From Planococcus halocryophilus (GTDB lineage: Bacteria > Bacillota > Bacilli > Bacillales_A > Planococcaceae): DNA of 64,000 nucleotides. The notes beneath the pieces were generated by a model. It searched no databases. It saw nothing but the letters and a program-made list of their open reading frames with translations, and was not told the DNA's origin. Below, piece by piece: positions 26,930 to 35,485 of this stretch. How positions within the stretch are numbered: the stretch's first letter is position 1; each line of letters begins with the position of its first letter. The position numbers were made by a program, and so were the translations under genes. The stretch lies in the NCBI RefSeq assembly GCF_001687585.2, contig NZ_CP016537.2, positions 406,001 through 470,000 on the forward strand. The letters are read 5' to 3'.

Positions 26930-27872
26930 TTTACATAAAATGCTCATACTAATTGGCTTAGCTTTAGCAGCTTGTGGAGTGTACTTGTTTCAAGATTTAA
27001 ACGGGAGTTTTGATTATGCCTTGCCGAGACGCGGCGTGAAAGTTTTTGCGATGGTGTTAACGGGTGTAGCCATTGCGTATGCAACAGTGGTTTTTCAAAC
27101 CATTACCCATAACCGGATATTAACACCGAGTATTATGGGCTTGGATTCACTTTATATGTTGCTTCAAACTTTGTTGGTCTTTTTCCTAGGATCAAGTCAC
27201 GTGACGATTGTGAACAAGCAAGTGAACTTCATGTTGTCGATTACCGTCATGGTTGTTTTCGCGTTGTTATTTTATCGCTTACTGTTTAAAAAGAATGATC
27301 GTCCGATTTACTTTCTCTTGTTGGTTGGTATCATTTGTGGAACTTTCTTCGGAAGCATTACAACTTTCCTGCAAGTGCTCATCGATCCGAACGAATTTTC
27401 AATTATTCAAGACCGAATGTTTGCGAGCTTTAACAACGTCAACGCCGATTTGGTTTGGACGTCGCTCGTCATCATCACCTTATTAATCGCTTTTGCTTGG
27501 AAGCAAAATGCCTCTTTAGATGTTTTGACGCTAGGTCGTGATACAGCCATTAATCTAGGGGTCAATTATGATGCATTAGTTAAACAAATGCTTGTGTTAT
27601 CAGCCGTTTTAATCGCGATTGCGACTGCACTTGTTGGACCCATTACCTTTTTTGGATTAATCGTTGCAAATTTAGCGTATCAATTCTTCAGTTCATATAA
27701 GCATTCGGTTTTACTGACAGGTTCTATTGTGATCAGTGTCGTTGCACTAATTGGCGGCCAATGGGTAGTAGAGCGGATTTTCACTTTCAATACGACATTG
27801 AGTGTCATCATCAATTTCATCGGTGGAATTTACTTTATCTATCTACTATTAAAGGAGAGTCGATCTAAATGA
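26922..27872 (+). CDS. yclO: Iron-siderophore ABC permease (YclO-like)
   Basis: 316 residues, the second FecCD-type permease of the heterodimer. ALPRRGVKVFAMVLTGVAIAYATVVFQTITHNRILTPSIMG near the N-terminus is the family's gating region, and VGPITFFGLIVANLAYQF is the ATPase-coupling segment. AGGAGGAAA lies inside the end of yclN. It overlaps yclP by 4 nt, so translation of the three genes is coupled. Confidence 0.88.
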   Translation: MRDLHKMLILIGLALAACGVYLFQDLNGSFDYALPRRGVKVFAMVLTGVAIAYATVVFQTITHNRILTPSIMGLDSLYMLLQTLLVFFLGSSHVTIVNKQVNFMLSITVMVVFALLFYRLLFKKNDRPIYFLLLVGIICGTFFGSITTFLQVLIDPNEFSIIQDRMFASFNNVNADLVWTSLVIITLLIAFAWKQNASLDVLTLGRDTAINLGVNYDALVKQMLVLSAVLIAIATALVGPITFFGLIVANLAYQFFSSYKHSVLLTGSIVISVVALIGGQWVVERIFTFNTTLSVIINFIGGIYFIYLLLKESRSK

Positions 27873-28630
27873 TCCAAGTTCGTGAATTGACAAAGCTATA
27901 TGGAAAAAAACAAGTTGTCGAAAATGTCTCAGTTGATATCCAACGCGGTCAAATTACGTCATTCATCGGACCGAACGGTGCGGGTAAGTCTACATTGCTA
28001 TCGATGGTCAGCCGTTTGTTAGATGCAGATACTGGGGAAGTGCTTATTGATTCAACCAATACCAAAAAGTTGAAATCCAATGAGTTCTCAAAACGCGTAT
28101 CGATATTAAAGCAATCTAACTACATGAACGTCCGCTTGACGATTCGTGAGCTTGTTTCGTTTGGTCGCTTTCCTTATTCGAAAGGTCGCCTAAATGACGA
28201 AGACGAGAAAATGGTCGATCAGTCAATTGATTATATGGATTTAAAGGAAATGGAAAACGCCTATCTTGATGAATTGTCAGGTGGGCAACGCCAACGTGCA
28301 TTTATCGCCATGGTGATTGCGCAAGACACCGATTATATCTTGTTAGATGAACCGTTAAATAATTTGGATATGAAACATTCTGTTCAAATTATGAAAATCT
28401 TACGCCGCTTAGTCGATGACCTTGGCAAAACAGTAGTCATTGTTTTGCATGATATTAACTTTGCTTCTGTTTATTCGGATCGCATCGTGGCATTGAAAAA
28501 TGGTCGCGTCGTAAAAGACGGACCAACCGAAGAGATTATTCAAAGTGCTGCATTAAAAGAAATTTATGATATGGATATTCCCATTCAACAAATGAATAAT
28601 TGTAGGATTTGTGTGTATTTTAATTCTTAA
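27869..28630 (+). CDS. yclP: Iron-siderophore ABC ATPase (YclP-like)
   Basis: 253 residues. Walker A GPNGAGKST (about 34-42), signature LSGGQRQRAFIAM and Walker B YILLDEPLNNLD are all intact, with H in VIVLHDINFA. It powers the YclN/YclO permease. The ATG overlaps the yclO stop. The C-terminal NNCRICVYFNS tail with two cysteines is typical of this subfamily. A 21-nt gap leads to the binding protein gene. Confidence 0.9.
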   Translation: MIQVRELTKLYGKKQVVENVSVDIQRGQITSFIGPNGAGKSTLLSMVSRLLDADTGEVLIDSTNTKKLKSNEFSKRVSILKQSNYMNVRLTIRELVSFGRFPYSKGRLNDEDEKMVDQSIDYMDLKEMENAYLDELSGGQRQRAFIAMVIAQDTDYILLDEPLNNLDMKHSVQIMKILRRLVDDLGKTVVIVLHDINFASVYSDRIVALKNGRVVKDGPTEEIIQSAALKEIYDMDIPIQQMNNCRICVYFNS

Positions 28631-28651
28631 AAAAGAGGAGCTCGAAACAAT

Positions 28652-29602
28652 ATGAAAAAATGGTTATTGATCGCATTTACGTTAATGATGGTAGCGGTTT
28701 TAGCTGCTTGTGGGTCAACAGAAGAAACCAAAGAATCCGATACAGCAAATGCAGACACAGAAGAAATGACAGTAACGCACGAACTAGGTGAAGCAACTTT
28801 TACCAAGAATCCAGAAAAAGTAGTGGTTTTTGATTATGGTGTTCTTGATTCACTAGATAAGTTAGGCGTTGAAGCGGTTGCTGGAGTGCCTCAAGAATCT
28901 TTACCAGCTTACTTAGAAAAATACGAGGATGCGGAAAAATACGAGAATGTCGGGACGTTGAAAGAAGCTGATTTTGAAGCAATCCATGCAATGGATCCAG
29001 ATTTGATTATTATTTCTGGACGTCAAGCAGATATGTACGAAGAGTTTACTGAAATTGCGCCTACGATTTATATGGCTGTAGACACAGAGAATTACATGGA
29101 GTCATTTGAAGAAAATATGACAACACTTGGTGAGATTTTTGGGGAAGAAGATCAAGTGGGTGAAGAACTTGCAACGATAGATGCACAAATTGAAGGAGTG
29201 AAAGCGATGGTAAGTGAGACGGATGAAAAAGCATTAATTACGCTTGCAAATGAAGGGAAAGTAAGTGCGTACGGTGCAGCTTCGCGTTTTGGTTTGATCC
29301 ATGATGTATTTGGTGTAAAACAAGCGGATGAAGGCATTGAAGCCTCTACTCACGGACAAAGCATTTCATATGAATATATTTTGGAAACGAACCCAGACAT
29401 GATGTTTGTGGTTGACCGCAATGCAGTAGTCGGAAATGGGACAAATGCAGCTGAATCGCTTGAAAACGAATTAGTTCAAAAAACAAACGCTTATAAAAAC
29501 GATAAAATCATCTACTTAGATCCAGATTACTGGTACTTGTCAGGTGGTGGATTGAAGTCTGTCGCTCAAATGGTAAGAGATGTTCAATCTGCATTTGAAT
29601 AA
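28652..29602 (+). CDS. yclQ: Siderophore-binding lipoprotein (YclQ-like)
   Basis: 316 residues. The lipoprotein signal MKKWLLIAFTLMMVAVLAACG has its cysteine at 20. An acidic linker precedes a class III (TroA/FhuD-like) binding fold with KVVVFDYGVLDSLDKLGVE at the start of the N-lobe and the long connecting helix after residue 170. It delivers Fe-siderophore to YclNO. AAGAGGAG precedes the ATG. It is the last gene before a strong terminator. Confidence 0.9.
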   Translation: MKKWLLIAFTLMMVAVLAACGSTEETKESDTANADTEEMTVTHELGEATFTKNPEKVVVFDYGVLDSLDKLGVEAVAGVPQESLPAYLEKYEDAEKYENVGTLKEADFEAIHAMDPDLIIISGRQADMYEEFTEIAPTIYMAVDTENYMESFEENMTTLGEIFGEEDQVGEELATIDAQIEGVKAMVSETDEKALITLANEGKVSAYGAASRFGLIHDVFGVKQADEGIEASTHGQSISYEYILETNPDMMFVVDRNAVVGNGTNAAESLENELVQKTNAYKNDKIIYLDPDYWYLSGGGLKSVAQMVRDVQSAFE

Positions 29603-29610
29603 AAAATGAC

Positions 29611-29649
29611 AAAAAGAAGTTCCTGAACTAGTTCAGGAACTTCTTTTTG
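29611..29649. terminator. Bidirectional terminator yclQ/amt
   Basis: AAAAAGAAGTTCCTGAAC (29611-29628), loop TA, GTTCAGGAACTTCTTTTT (29631-29648): a perfect 18-bp stem. Confidence 0.9.
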
Positions 29650-29656
29650 TTTTGTA

Positions 29657-30952
29657 TCAAGAAATTGATTTTTTAGGAGAAGGAGTAGGTGCTTCGCCGA
29701 GCTGGTTCAATCGGTGCGCAAATGAATTGTTGTGTCCGGCAGGTGAGCCGTGCAAAACATCTTGCATCGAGTAAGCTTGTGATCCGTGTTCTGAAAAGTC
29801 CAACCCAGCTTCTTCGTCTTCAGCAGTAACTCGAAGTGGAACGAAGCTGCTGATAGCCAATAACACAGCACCGGTAGAAATAGAAGCCCATGCAATGACG
29901 GCGAAGACGCCAACAGCTTGTATGCCAAGAATTTCTGCTCCACCACCGTAAAACAATCCACCTGTAGTGTCGAATAAACCAATAGCAAGTGTTCCCCAAA
30001 TACCGGCGATTCCGTGAACGGAAATAGCGCCTACCGGGTCATCAATACGGATTTTTGAGTCTAGCAAGCGGATGGCTTCAGTCATAATGACACCTGCCAG
30101 TAAACCGATAGCAATTGCTCCGACAAAAGAGACGTTCGCTGCGCCTGCGGTAATTCCGACGAGACCAGCAAGTGCACCATTCATAGTTAAAGAAGCGTCA
30201 ATACGACCATAACGCAGTCGTGTATATCCTGCAGTAGCGATAACACCGGAAGAAGCTGCCAATAATGTGTTGGCAATGACGACTGGTACTAGAGTGGGGT
30301 CAGCTGCAAGCGTACTGCCTCCGTTAAAACCGAACCATCCTAGCCAAAGGATGAAAACACCTAACGCGCCTAGAGGTAAACTATGACCTGGAATTGTGTT
30401 GATGGACTTCCCGCTATATTTGCCAAGGCGAGGACCGATTTTCCAAGCGGCAACAAATGCAGCTACTCCCCCTGTTAAATGGACAACCGTTGATCCGGCA
30501 AAATCAATAAAGCCGATTTGTGACAACCAGCCGCCGCCCCACACCCAATGTCCGACAACCGGGTAAATGATTGCGGTCATGGCGATAGTCAACAGGATAT
30601 ATGCGGATAAGTTCATCCGTTCCGCCACAGCTCCTGAAATGATGGTTGCGCAAGTAGCGGCAAAAACTGCCTGGAAGACGAAGAAACCAATGTCTTCAAC
30701 CCCGGATAATGCAAATCCTTGGGTACCGATTAGTCCAAAAGAAGATGGACCAAACATAAGAGCATATCCAACAATGAAATAAAGAATCGAACCAAGTGAA
30801 ACGGTAATGATATTTTTCATTAAAATATTCAACGTATTTTTAGAACGTGTAAATCCTGACTCCACCATAGCGAATCCTGCATGCATGAAAAATACCAACA
30901 TAGCCCCGAGCATCACCCATATCATATCTACTGAACTTTGAACTGCTTCCAT
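29657..30952 (-). CDS. amt: Ammonium transporter
   Basis: 431 residues with 11 membrane helices of the Amt/Rh family. The early FFMHAGFAMVESGFTRSKN segment forms the external ammonium site. The twin pore histidines lie in the DFAGSTVVHLTGG and later SVHGIAGIWGTLA segments. The C-terminal tail (about 395-431) is the region that contacts P-II. AAGGAGGAGA precedes the ATG. It lies 12 nt after glnK in the same operon (B. subtilis nrgAB has the reverse order). Confidence 0.92.
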   Translation of the reverse strand: MEAVQSSVDMIWVMLGAMLVFFMHAGFAMVESGFTRSKNTLNILMKNIITVSLGSILYFIVGYALMFGPSSFGLIGTQGFALSGVEDIGFFVFQAVFAATCATIISGAVAERMNLSAYILLTIAMTAIIYPVVGHWVWGGGWLSQIGFIDFAGSTVVHLTGGVAAFVAAWKIGPRLGKYSGKSINTIPGHSLPLGALGVFILWLGWFGFNGGSTLAADPTLVPVVIANTLLAASSGVIATAGYTRLRYGRIDASLTMNGALAGLVGITAGAANVSFVGAIAIGLLAGVIMTEAIRLLDSKIRIDDPVGAISVHGIAGIWGTLAIGLFDTTGGLFYGGGAEILGIQAVGVFAVIAWASISTGAVLLAISSFVPLRVTAEDEEAGLDFSEHGSQAYSMQDVLHGSPAGHNNSFAHRLNQLGEAPTPSPKKSIS

Positions 30953-30964
30953 CCAATCTCCTCC

Positions 30965-31306
30965 TTATCCAATTGCGACTGTGCCGCGTTCTTTAGTTCT
31001 AATGCGAATAGCTTCTTCGACAGGGTAAATAAAAATCTTGCCATCCCCGACTTGGCCAGTTGATGCGTATTCCAGTAAAGCTTGAATGATATCTTCGACT
31101 TTATGATCATCTACTACCATTTCTAACTTGAGTTTTGGAGAAAATTCCATCGTGTAGGAATTTCCTCGGAATAAGCCGACTCGACCTTCTTGCTTTCCGA
31201 TTCCGGCAATTTCCGTTACACTCAATCCGTCTATTCCTTCAAGTGCCAAAGCTTGTCGAACGTCTCCAAAAACGGAAGGACGAATAATCGTTTCAATCTT
31301 TTTCAT
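30965..31306 (-). CDS. glnK: P-II nitrogen regulatory protein
   Basis: A 113-residue P-II protein, the regulator that blocks Amt under nitrogen excess in response to ATP/ADP and 2-oxoglutarate. The T-loop is residues 37-55, with Tyr51 conserved at the classical uridylylation position. The B-loop/C-terminal signature TGQVGDGKIFIYPVEEAIRIRT is intact. The loop sequence is diverged (EGRVGLFRGNSY). First gene of glnK-amt, with GlnR/TnrA boxes upstream. Confidence 0.92.
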   Translation of the reverse strand: MKKIETIIRPSVFGDVRQALALEGIDGLSVTEIAGIGKQEGRVGLFRGNSYTMEFSPKLKLEMVVDDHKVEDIIQALLEYASTGQVGDGKIFIYPVEEAIRIRTKERGTVAIG

Positions 31307-31322
31307 GGTTTTCTCTCCCTTG

Positions 31323-31339
31323 TGTTAGGTTTGTTAACA
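31323..31339 (-). promoter_or_regulatory. GlnR/TnrA box 1, perfect
   Basis: TGTTAGGTTTGTTAACA matches TGTNA-N7-TNACA exactly. It abuts the -10 of the glnK promoter on the downstream side, a position suited to repression. Confidence 0.8.
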
Positions 31340-31367
31340 TATTAGTTTATATTTTCTGATAATGCAA
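31339..31367 (-). promoter_or_regulatory. Sigma-A promoter of glnK-amt
   Basis: Read on the minus strand: TTGCAT, a 17-bp spacer and TAATAT, between two GlnR/TnrA-type boxes. Confidence 0.7.
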
Positions 31368-31384
31368 GAAGTTTTTTTATTAAA

Positions 31385-31401
31385 TGTTAGGTTTCCTCAC
31401 G
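31385..31401 (-). promoter_or_regulatory. GlnR/TnrA box 2, one mismatch
   Basis: TGTTAGGTTTCCTCACG fits TGTNA-N7-TNACA except for the last base. It lies upstream of the glnK -35 and may be the activator site. Confidence 0.65.
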
Positions 31402-31427
31402 TAGATGAAAATTAGGAGTGATTTTAT

Positions 31428-32072
31428 ATGTATCAAATTTCAAAAGAATTAGCTGAACTTGGTAAAGAAAGAATCAATGGATATCCGGTGGAAGGCTTTG
31501 TGTGGGGAAGTGGTCCTGAAAATCCGGCTATTATGCTAGTTGGGGAAGCGCCAGGAGAAAATGAAGTAGAAACAGGGATTCCTTTTACAGGACGGGCAGG
31601 AAAAGAACTAATGGCTTCTTTACACAGTGTTGGCTTGGCAAGAGAAGATGTATATATAACAAGTGCTGTTCGCAGTAGGCCTTATAAATGGGGGACTAAA
31701 AAGAAACGTAATGGTGAGATAATCGAACGAAAATATAACCGAGCTCCGACGAAAAAAGAAATCATTGCCCACGCACCCATATTGGATACGGAAATTCGAG
31801 ACATTCATCCGCCGTTAATTGTAACTTTAGGAAATGTTGGGTTACAGAGATTGATTGGATCGAAAGCAAAAGTTACAGAACTTCATGGAGTACTAATCGA
31901 AACGCCGATATTGTGCTGGGATGATAAAAACGATTGCTTTAAAGAAACTGATGAGGTTTATCATATTTTCCCTACTTTCCACCCGGCTAGCGTATTTTAT
32001 AATCCACCTGTTCGAGAATTGAAAGATGACGATTGGCGCAGGTTAAAAGAGCTTTTAGGGAAAGTGAAATAA
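31428..32072 (+). CDS. Uracil-DNA glycosylase superfamily protein
   Basis: 214 residues of the family 4/5-like UDG group. Motif 1 is GEAPGENE (about 40-47), followed by PFTGRAGKEL; motif 2 is FHPASVFYNP near residue 185. It should remove uracil or deaminated bases from DNA. The four cysteines that hold the 4Fe-4S cluster in family 4 are absent: TSAVRSRP replaces the usual Cys-containing segment, and only two cysteines occur, in a separate CWDDKNDC loop. AGGAGTGA precedes the ATG. Confidence 0.8.
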   Translation: MYQISKELAELGKERINGYPVEGFVWGSGPENPAIMLVGEAPGENEVETGIPFTGRAGKELMASLHSVGLAREDVYITSAVRSRPYKWGTKKKRNGEIIERKYNRAPTKKEIIAHAPILDTEIRDIHPPLIVTLGNVGLQRLIGSKAKVTELHGVLIETPILCWDDKNDCFKETDEVYHIFPTFHPASVFYNPPVRELKDDDWRRLKELLGKVK

Positions 32073-32178
32073 GTATGTAAATGAAACATTCAAAAATTAT
32101 TGAAAAAAGTTTTAGTGAAAATTTTTTTAGCGTATACTATTTGTATTCACTAGAGGGAGAAAAGAGGCGCATTCATTT

Positions 32179-32988
32179 ATGGATAGTTCTGTTTTATTTG
32201 CACTTGGTTTGACTCTTTTTGCTGGATTGGCTACAGGAATCGGCAGTTTAATTGCATTTTTTGCGTCTCGTACGAATACGAAGTTTTTGTCGATTTCATT
32301 GGGCTTTTCAGCTGGAGTTATGATTTATGTTTCGATGATTGAAATTTTCTTCAAAGCAAAAGATGCGTTGACGAACGCACAAGGAGAAGTTGTTGGCTAT
32401 TGGCTGACTCTTGCAGGTTTTTTTGGTGGGATGATTTTCATGGCGATGATCGATCGAATCCTTCCGAAGTTGGGAAACCCGCATGAAGTAAAAAAAGTGG
32501 AGGATATGGATGAAGGACCAACGAATGATGAATATGCCCGACTGCGGAAAATGGGTATTTTTACAGCCTTAGCGATTGGTATTCATAATTTTCCTGAAGG
32601 CATTGCTACGTTTATGTCGGCCATGCAAGATCCAGCTCTTGGTATCGCGATTGCGATTGCAGTAGCCATTCACAATATCCCGGAAGGTATCGCGGTTTCA
32701 GTCCCCATTTACTACGCAACTGGAAGTCGTTTAAAAGCTTTACAATATAGTTTTCTGTCGGGTATTTCAGAGCCGGTTGGAGCGATTGCGGCGTGGTTAT
32801 TCTTAATGCCATTCCTAAGTGACACGTTGTTTGGTGTTATTTTTGCGGGTGTTGCAGGTATTATGGTCTTTATCTCGCTTGATGAATTATTACCTGCTGC
32901 AAAACGTTATGATGAAGCGCATCTATCTATTTATGGACTAGTAGCCGGCATGGCTGTTATGGCTGTCAGTTTAGTGTTGATTGTTTAA
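32179..32988 (+). CDS. zupT: ZIP-family zinc transporter ZupT
   Basis: 269 residues, eight membrane helices. Both metal-binding motifs are intact: HNFPEG in TM4 and HNIPEG in TM5. It imports zinc and other divalent metals. The TM3-TM4 loop is short and has no His-rich stretch. AGAGGGAGAAAAGAGG precedes the ATG by a rather long gap. A TATACT at about 32134 could be the -10; no Zur box was recognised. Confidence 0.9.
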   Translation: MDSSVLFALGLTLFAGLATGIGSLIAFFASRTNTKFLSISLGFSAGVMIYVSMIEIFFKAKDALTNAQGEVVGYWLTLAGFFGGMIFMAMIDRILPKLGNPHEVKKVEDMDEGPTNDEYARLRKMGIFTALAIGIHNFPEGIATFMSAMQDPALGIAIAIAVAIHNIPEGIAVSVPIYYATGSRLKALQYSFLSGISEPVGAIAAWLFLMPFLSDTLFGVIFAGVAGIMVFISLDELLPAAKRYDEAHLSIYGLVAGMAVMAVSLVLIV

Positions 32989-33043
32989 TAGTGAAACCTA
33001 ACGCCTCCCTAGCTCGTAATAAAGAGAAAAGGAGGCGTTTTTG

Positions 33044-33991
33044 ATGGATAGTAAGCACATTGAACAAACTTTCTCGGAAGTGTCAAAAACTACTGGCTGG
33101 GCAGTGGACAAGCGAATATCATTAGCTGTCACCAATATATACTTAGGGCGTGGACAAAAATTTGACGCAAGATTGCATACGGAAGCCGTCAACGTTATTA
33201 AAAAAAATGAAGGATGGACATCTCCATTGCGATCCCATTTACTCCATGTTGCAGCTGCTTTTATGGTGTTAAAAGAAGAAAGTATAGAAAGCTCCTTGAA
33301 ATTGGTTAATCAAAATCAACAAGCACTCAACGATGCAGGATTTTGGAAAACATCTTATACGTATTTAGCTGCGCTATTGATGAAAAATCTTGAGGAAGCA
33401 GAACGTGCAAGAGCTTTATACGAAGAAATGAAGAAACATCATAAATTTCTAACATCGAATGAAGATATTCCTTACGCAGCTTTATTGGGAGGCAGAGAAG
33501 GAGCGCTTGAAGAACGAGCGGCGACTATGAATATGTATTACAAAGACTTGCGTGAACATGGATTTTCTATGGGCAATGACCTTCAATGGTTGTCTCAAAT
33601 TATGACGTTTGAATCCCCTGTTTACAGTCCAGGAATGGTCGGAAAAGTATTAGCGATTCAGAAATTCTTCAAAGATGAAAAAATCAAAATTAAGTATGCG
33701 CAATATCCTACCCTCGGTTTTTTGGCAGTAACAGGAGTAGGTGGCAATGGACTAAACGAAATTGTGTCAAACACTCGTGAACTTGAAAGCAACAAAATTT
33801 TTCGTTGGTACAAAGATATGGCATTTTCAACGGCAGTTCAACAGACGATGGCTGATAATATAAAAGGTCAAGATATTGTCGATATGGCTTTTTCAACATC
33901 ACTGGAAGCGTTGATGCAGGCGCAACAAGCAGCCATGATGGTCAGTATTAATGCCGCAATTATCTCGACAACTAATAATTCATCCACTTAA
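33044..33991 (+). CDS. DUF4003 family protein
   Basis: 315 residues starting MDSKHIEQTFSEVSKTTGWAVDKRISL; the ATG at 33044 lies 7 nt after AAAGGAGG. It is an all-helical soluble protein with the LRSHLLHVAAAFMVL and FGMSNDLQ-like blocks of DUF4003. A hydrophobic C-terminal region (about 285-307) rich in Ala and Ile might be an amphipathic tail. Function unknown. It stands alone between zupT and the MFS gene. Confidence 0.75.
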   Translation: MDSKHIEQTFSEVSKTTGWAVDKRISLAVTNIYLGRGQKFDARLHTEAVNVIKKNEGWTSPLRSHLLHVAAAFMVLKEESIESSLKLVNQNQQALNDAGFWKTSYTYLAALLMKNLEEAERARALYEEMKKHHKFLTSNEDIPYAALLGGREGALEERAATMNMYYKDLREHGFSMGNDLQWLSQIMTFESPVYSPGMVGKVLAIQKFFKDEKIKIKYAQYPTLGFLAVTGVGGNGLNEIVSNTRELESNKIFRWYKDMAFSTAVQQTMADNIKGQDIVDMAFSTSLEALMQAQQAAMMVSINAAIISTTNNSST

Positions 33992-34059
33992 CGAGGAGTG
34001 CCAGAAATGAGTTAAGCTCCTCTTTCGGTTGCTTGAAAAAATAGACTTTATTTCTTAGC

Positions 34060-34088
34060 TTGTCACCATTCTTTCATCGGAGTATAGT
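34060..34088 (+). promoter_or_regulatory. Sigma-A promoter of the MFS gene
   Basis: TTGTCA (34060-34065), a 17-bp spacer and TATAGT (34083-34088). Confidence 0.7.
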
Positions 34089-34089
34089 G

Positions 34090-34120
34090 GTGTAAAGATA
34101 TAGCTATACATGTGTAAAGA
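34090..34120 (+). promoter_or_regulatory. Paired GTGTAAAGA direct repeats at the transcription start
   Basis: GTGTAAAGA occurs at 34090-34098 and again at 34112-34120, exactly 22 bp apart (two helical turns). A TACATGTGTA dyad overlaps the second copy. The position across the predicted start suggests a repressor operator. NiaR is a candidate if the gene is niaP; that is inference. Confidence 0.5.
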
Positions 34121-34128
34121 CAAGGGGA

Positions 34129-35352
34129 ATGATGATGTCAATTTCAGTTGAGAAAAAACCAGGTACGATATCACGAAATAAGTTGTTGGGCATTGCTGGG
34201 CTAGGGTGGCTCTTTGACGCAATGGATGTCGGCATCTTAGCTTTTGTAATTGCGGCTCTTCATGCAGACTGGGGATTAACTTCTAATCAAATGGGGTGGA
34301 TTGGGAGTGTGAACTCGATCGGGATGGCGGTTGGGGCATTTGTTTTCGGAATTTATGCTGACCGAGTAGGTCGAAAGAAAATTTTTATTATTACACTTTT
34401 ACTGTTTTCAATTGCAAGTGGTATTTCTGCTTTTACTACAACGCTTGCGGCATTTATGATTTTACGATTTTTCGTAGGAATGGGATTGGGTGGTGAACTT
34501 CCGGTAGCTTCTACTTTGGTAGCGGAAAGTGTGCCGGCGAGAGAACGTGGTCGCGTGATTGTGTTACTAGAAAGTTTCTGGGCGGCTGGCTGGTTAGTTG
34601 CGGCAATTATTTCGTATTTTATCATTCCGTCTTTCGGATGGCGCGTAGCGCTTTTGTTGACCGCTTTACCCGCATTTTATGCATTGTATTTGCGCATCAA
34701 TTTGCCGGATTCACCACAGTTTTCCGCAAAAAAAGACGTGTTACGTTCGATTTCTACGAATATTAAAGAAGTGTGGTCAAAAAAATACAGACGACCTACT
34801 GTAATGTTGTGGATCGTTTGGTTTACAGTTGTCTTTTCATACTACGGAATGTTCTTGTGGTTGCCGAGTGTAATGGTATTGAAAGGCTTCACGCTTATTA
34901 AAAGCTTCCAGTATGTGTTGATCATGACGCTTGCGCAGTTACCAGGGTATTTCACAGCAGCTTGGTTGATCGAGCGCATTGGGCGGAAATTTGTGCTAGT
35001 CACTTATTTAACCGGAACAGCAGCCAGTGCTTTAGCTTTCGGTAATGCTGATACAATTACCTTATTGATTGTGGCAGGTGCTTTCTTGTCCTTCTTTAAT
35101 TTAGGGGCTTGGGGTGCGCTGTACGCTTATTCTCCGGAACAGTATCCAACGGTTATCCGTGGGACTGGAACGGGAATGGCTGCAGCATTTGGTCGTGTCG
35201 GTGGTATTTTCGGACCACTACTAGTTGGGTTTCTACTAACAGCTGGAATCGGTATTAATGTGATTTTCGCGATTTTCTGTGGGGCCATCCTTATTGGAGC
35301 TATGGCTGTTGCTTTTCTTGGAACCGAAACAAAACAAATGGAATTGGAATAA
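34129..35352 (+). CDS. niaP: MFS transporter, NiaP-like (niacin/aromatic acid:H+ symporter)
   Basis: A 407-residue major facilitator with 12 membrane helices. GIYADRVGRKK between TM2 and TM3 is the family signature, and LPDSPQF follows TM6. WLFDAMDVGILAF in TM1 with the acidic pair is typical of the aromatic acid/H+ group that includes B. subtilis NiaP (YceI). It probably imports nicotinate or a related aromatic acid; substrate by similarity only. The start may also be the second or third Met. A hairpin terminator follows. Confidence 0.75.
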   Translation: MMMSISVEKKPGTISRNKLLGIAGLGWLFDAMDVGILAFVIAALHADWGLTSNQMGWIGSVNSIGMAVGAFVFGIYADRVGRKKIFIITLLLFSIASGISAFTTTLAAFMILRFFVGMGLGGELPVASTLVAESVPARERGRVIVLLESFWAAGWLVAAIISYFIIPSFGWRVALLLTALPAFYALYLRINLPDSPQFSAKKDVLRSISTNIKEVWSKKYRRPTVMLWIVWFTVVFSYYGMFLWLPSVMVLKGFTLIKSFQYVLIMTLAQLPGYFTAAWLIERIGRKFVLVTYLTGTAASALAFGNADTITLLIVAGAFLSFFNLGAWGALYAYSPEQYPTVIRGTGTGMAAAFGRVGGIFGPLLVGFLLTAGIGINVIFAIFCGAILIGAMAVAFLGTETKQMELE

Positions 35353-35357
35353 CTTAA

Positions 35358-35400
35358 AAAACAACGTCTTCAGTGTAAACTCGAAGAACGTTGTTTTTTT
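35358..35400 (+). terminator. Rho-independent terminator
   Basis: AACAACG-TCTTC pairs with GAAGA-ACGTTGTT with a single bulged base, then eight T. Confidence 0.75.
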
Positions 35401-35485
35401 ATCCGAAATAAAAAGAGGATATTGTTCGTAATATAGCTAATACCTTTATATGGAGATAAAACATGGTAGAAATGGACGTGGAGAT

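Noticed and set aside
34000..34025. Terminator after the DUF4003 gene
   Set aside because: GAGGAG/CTCCTC arms exist, but the loop is long and the T-run weak; not confident enough to list.
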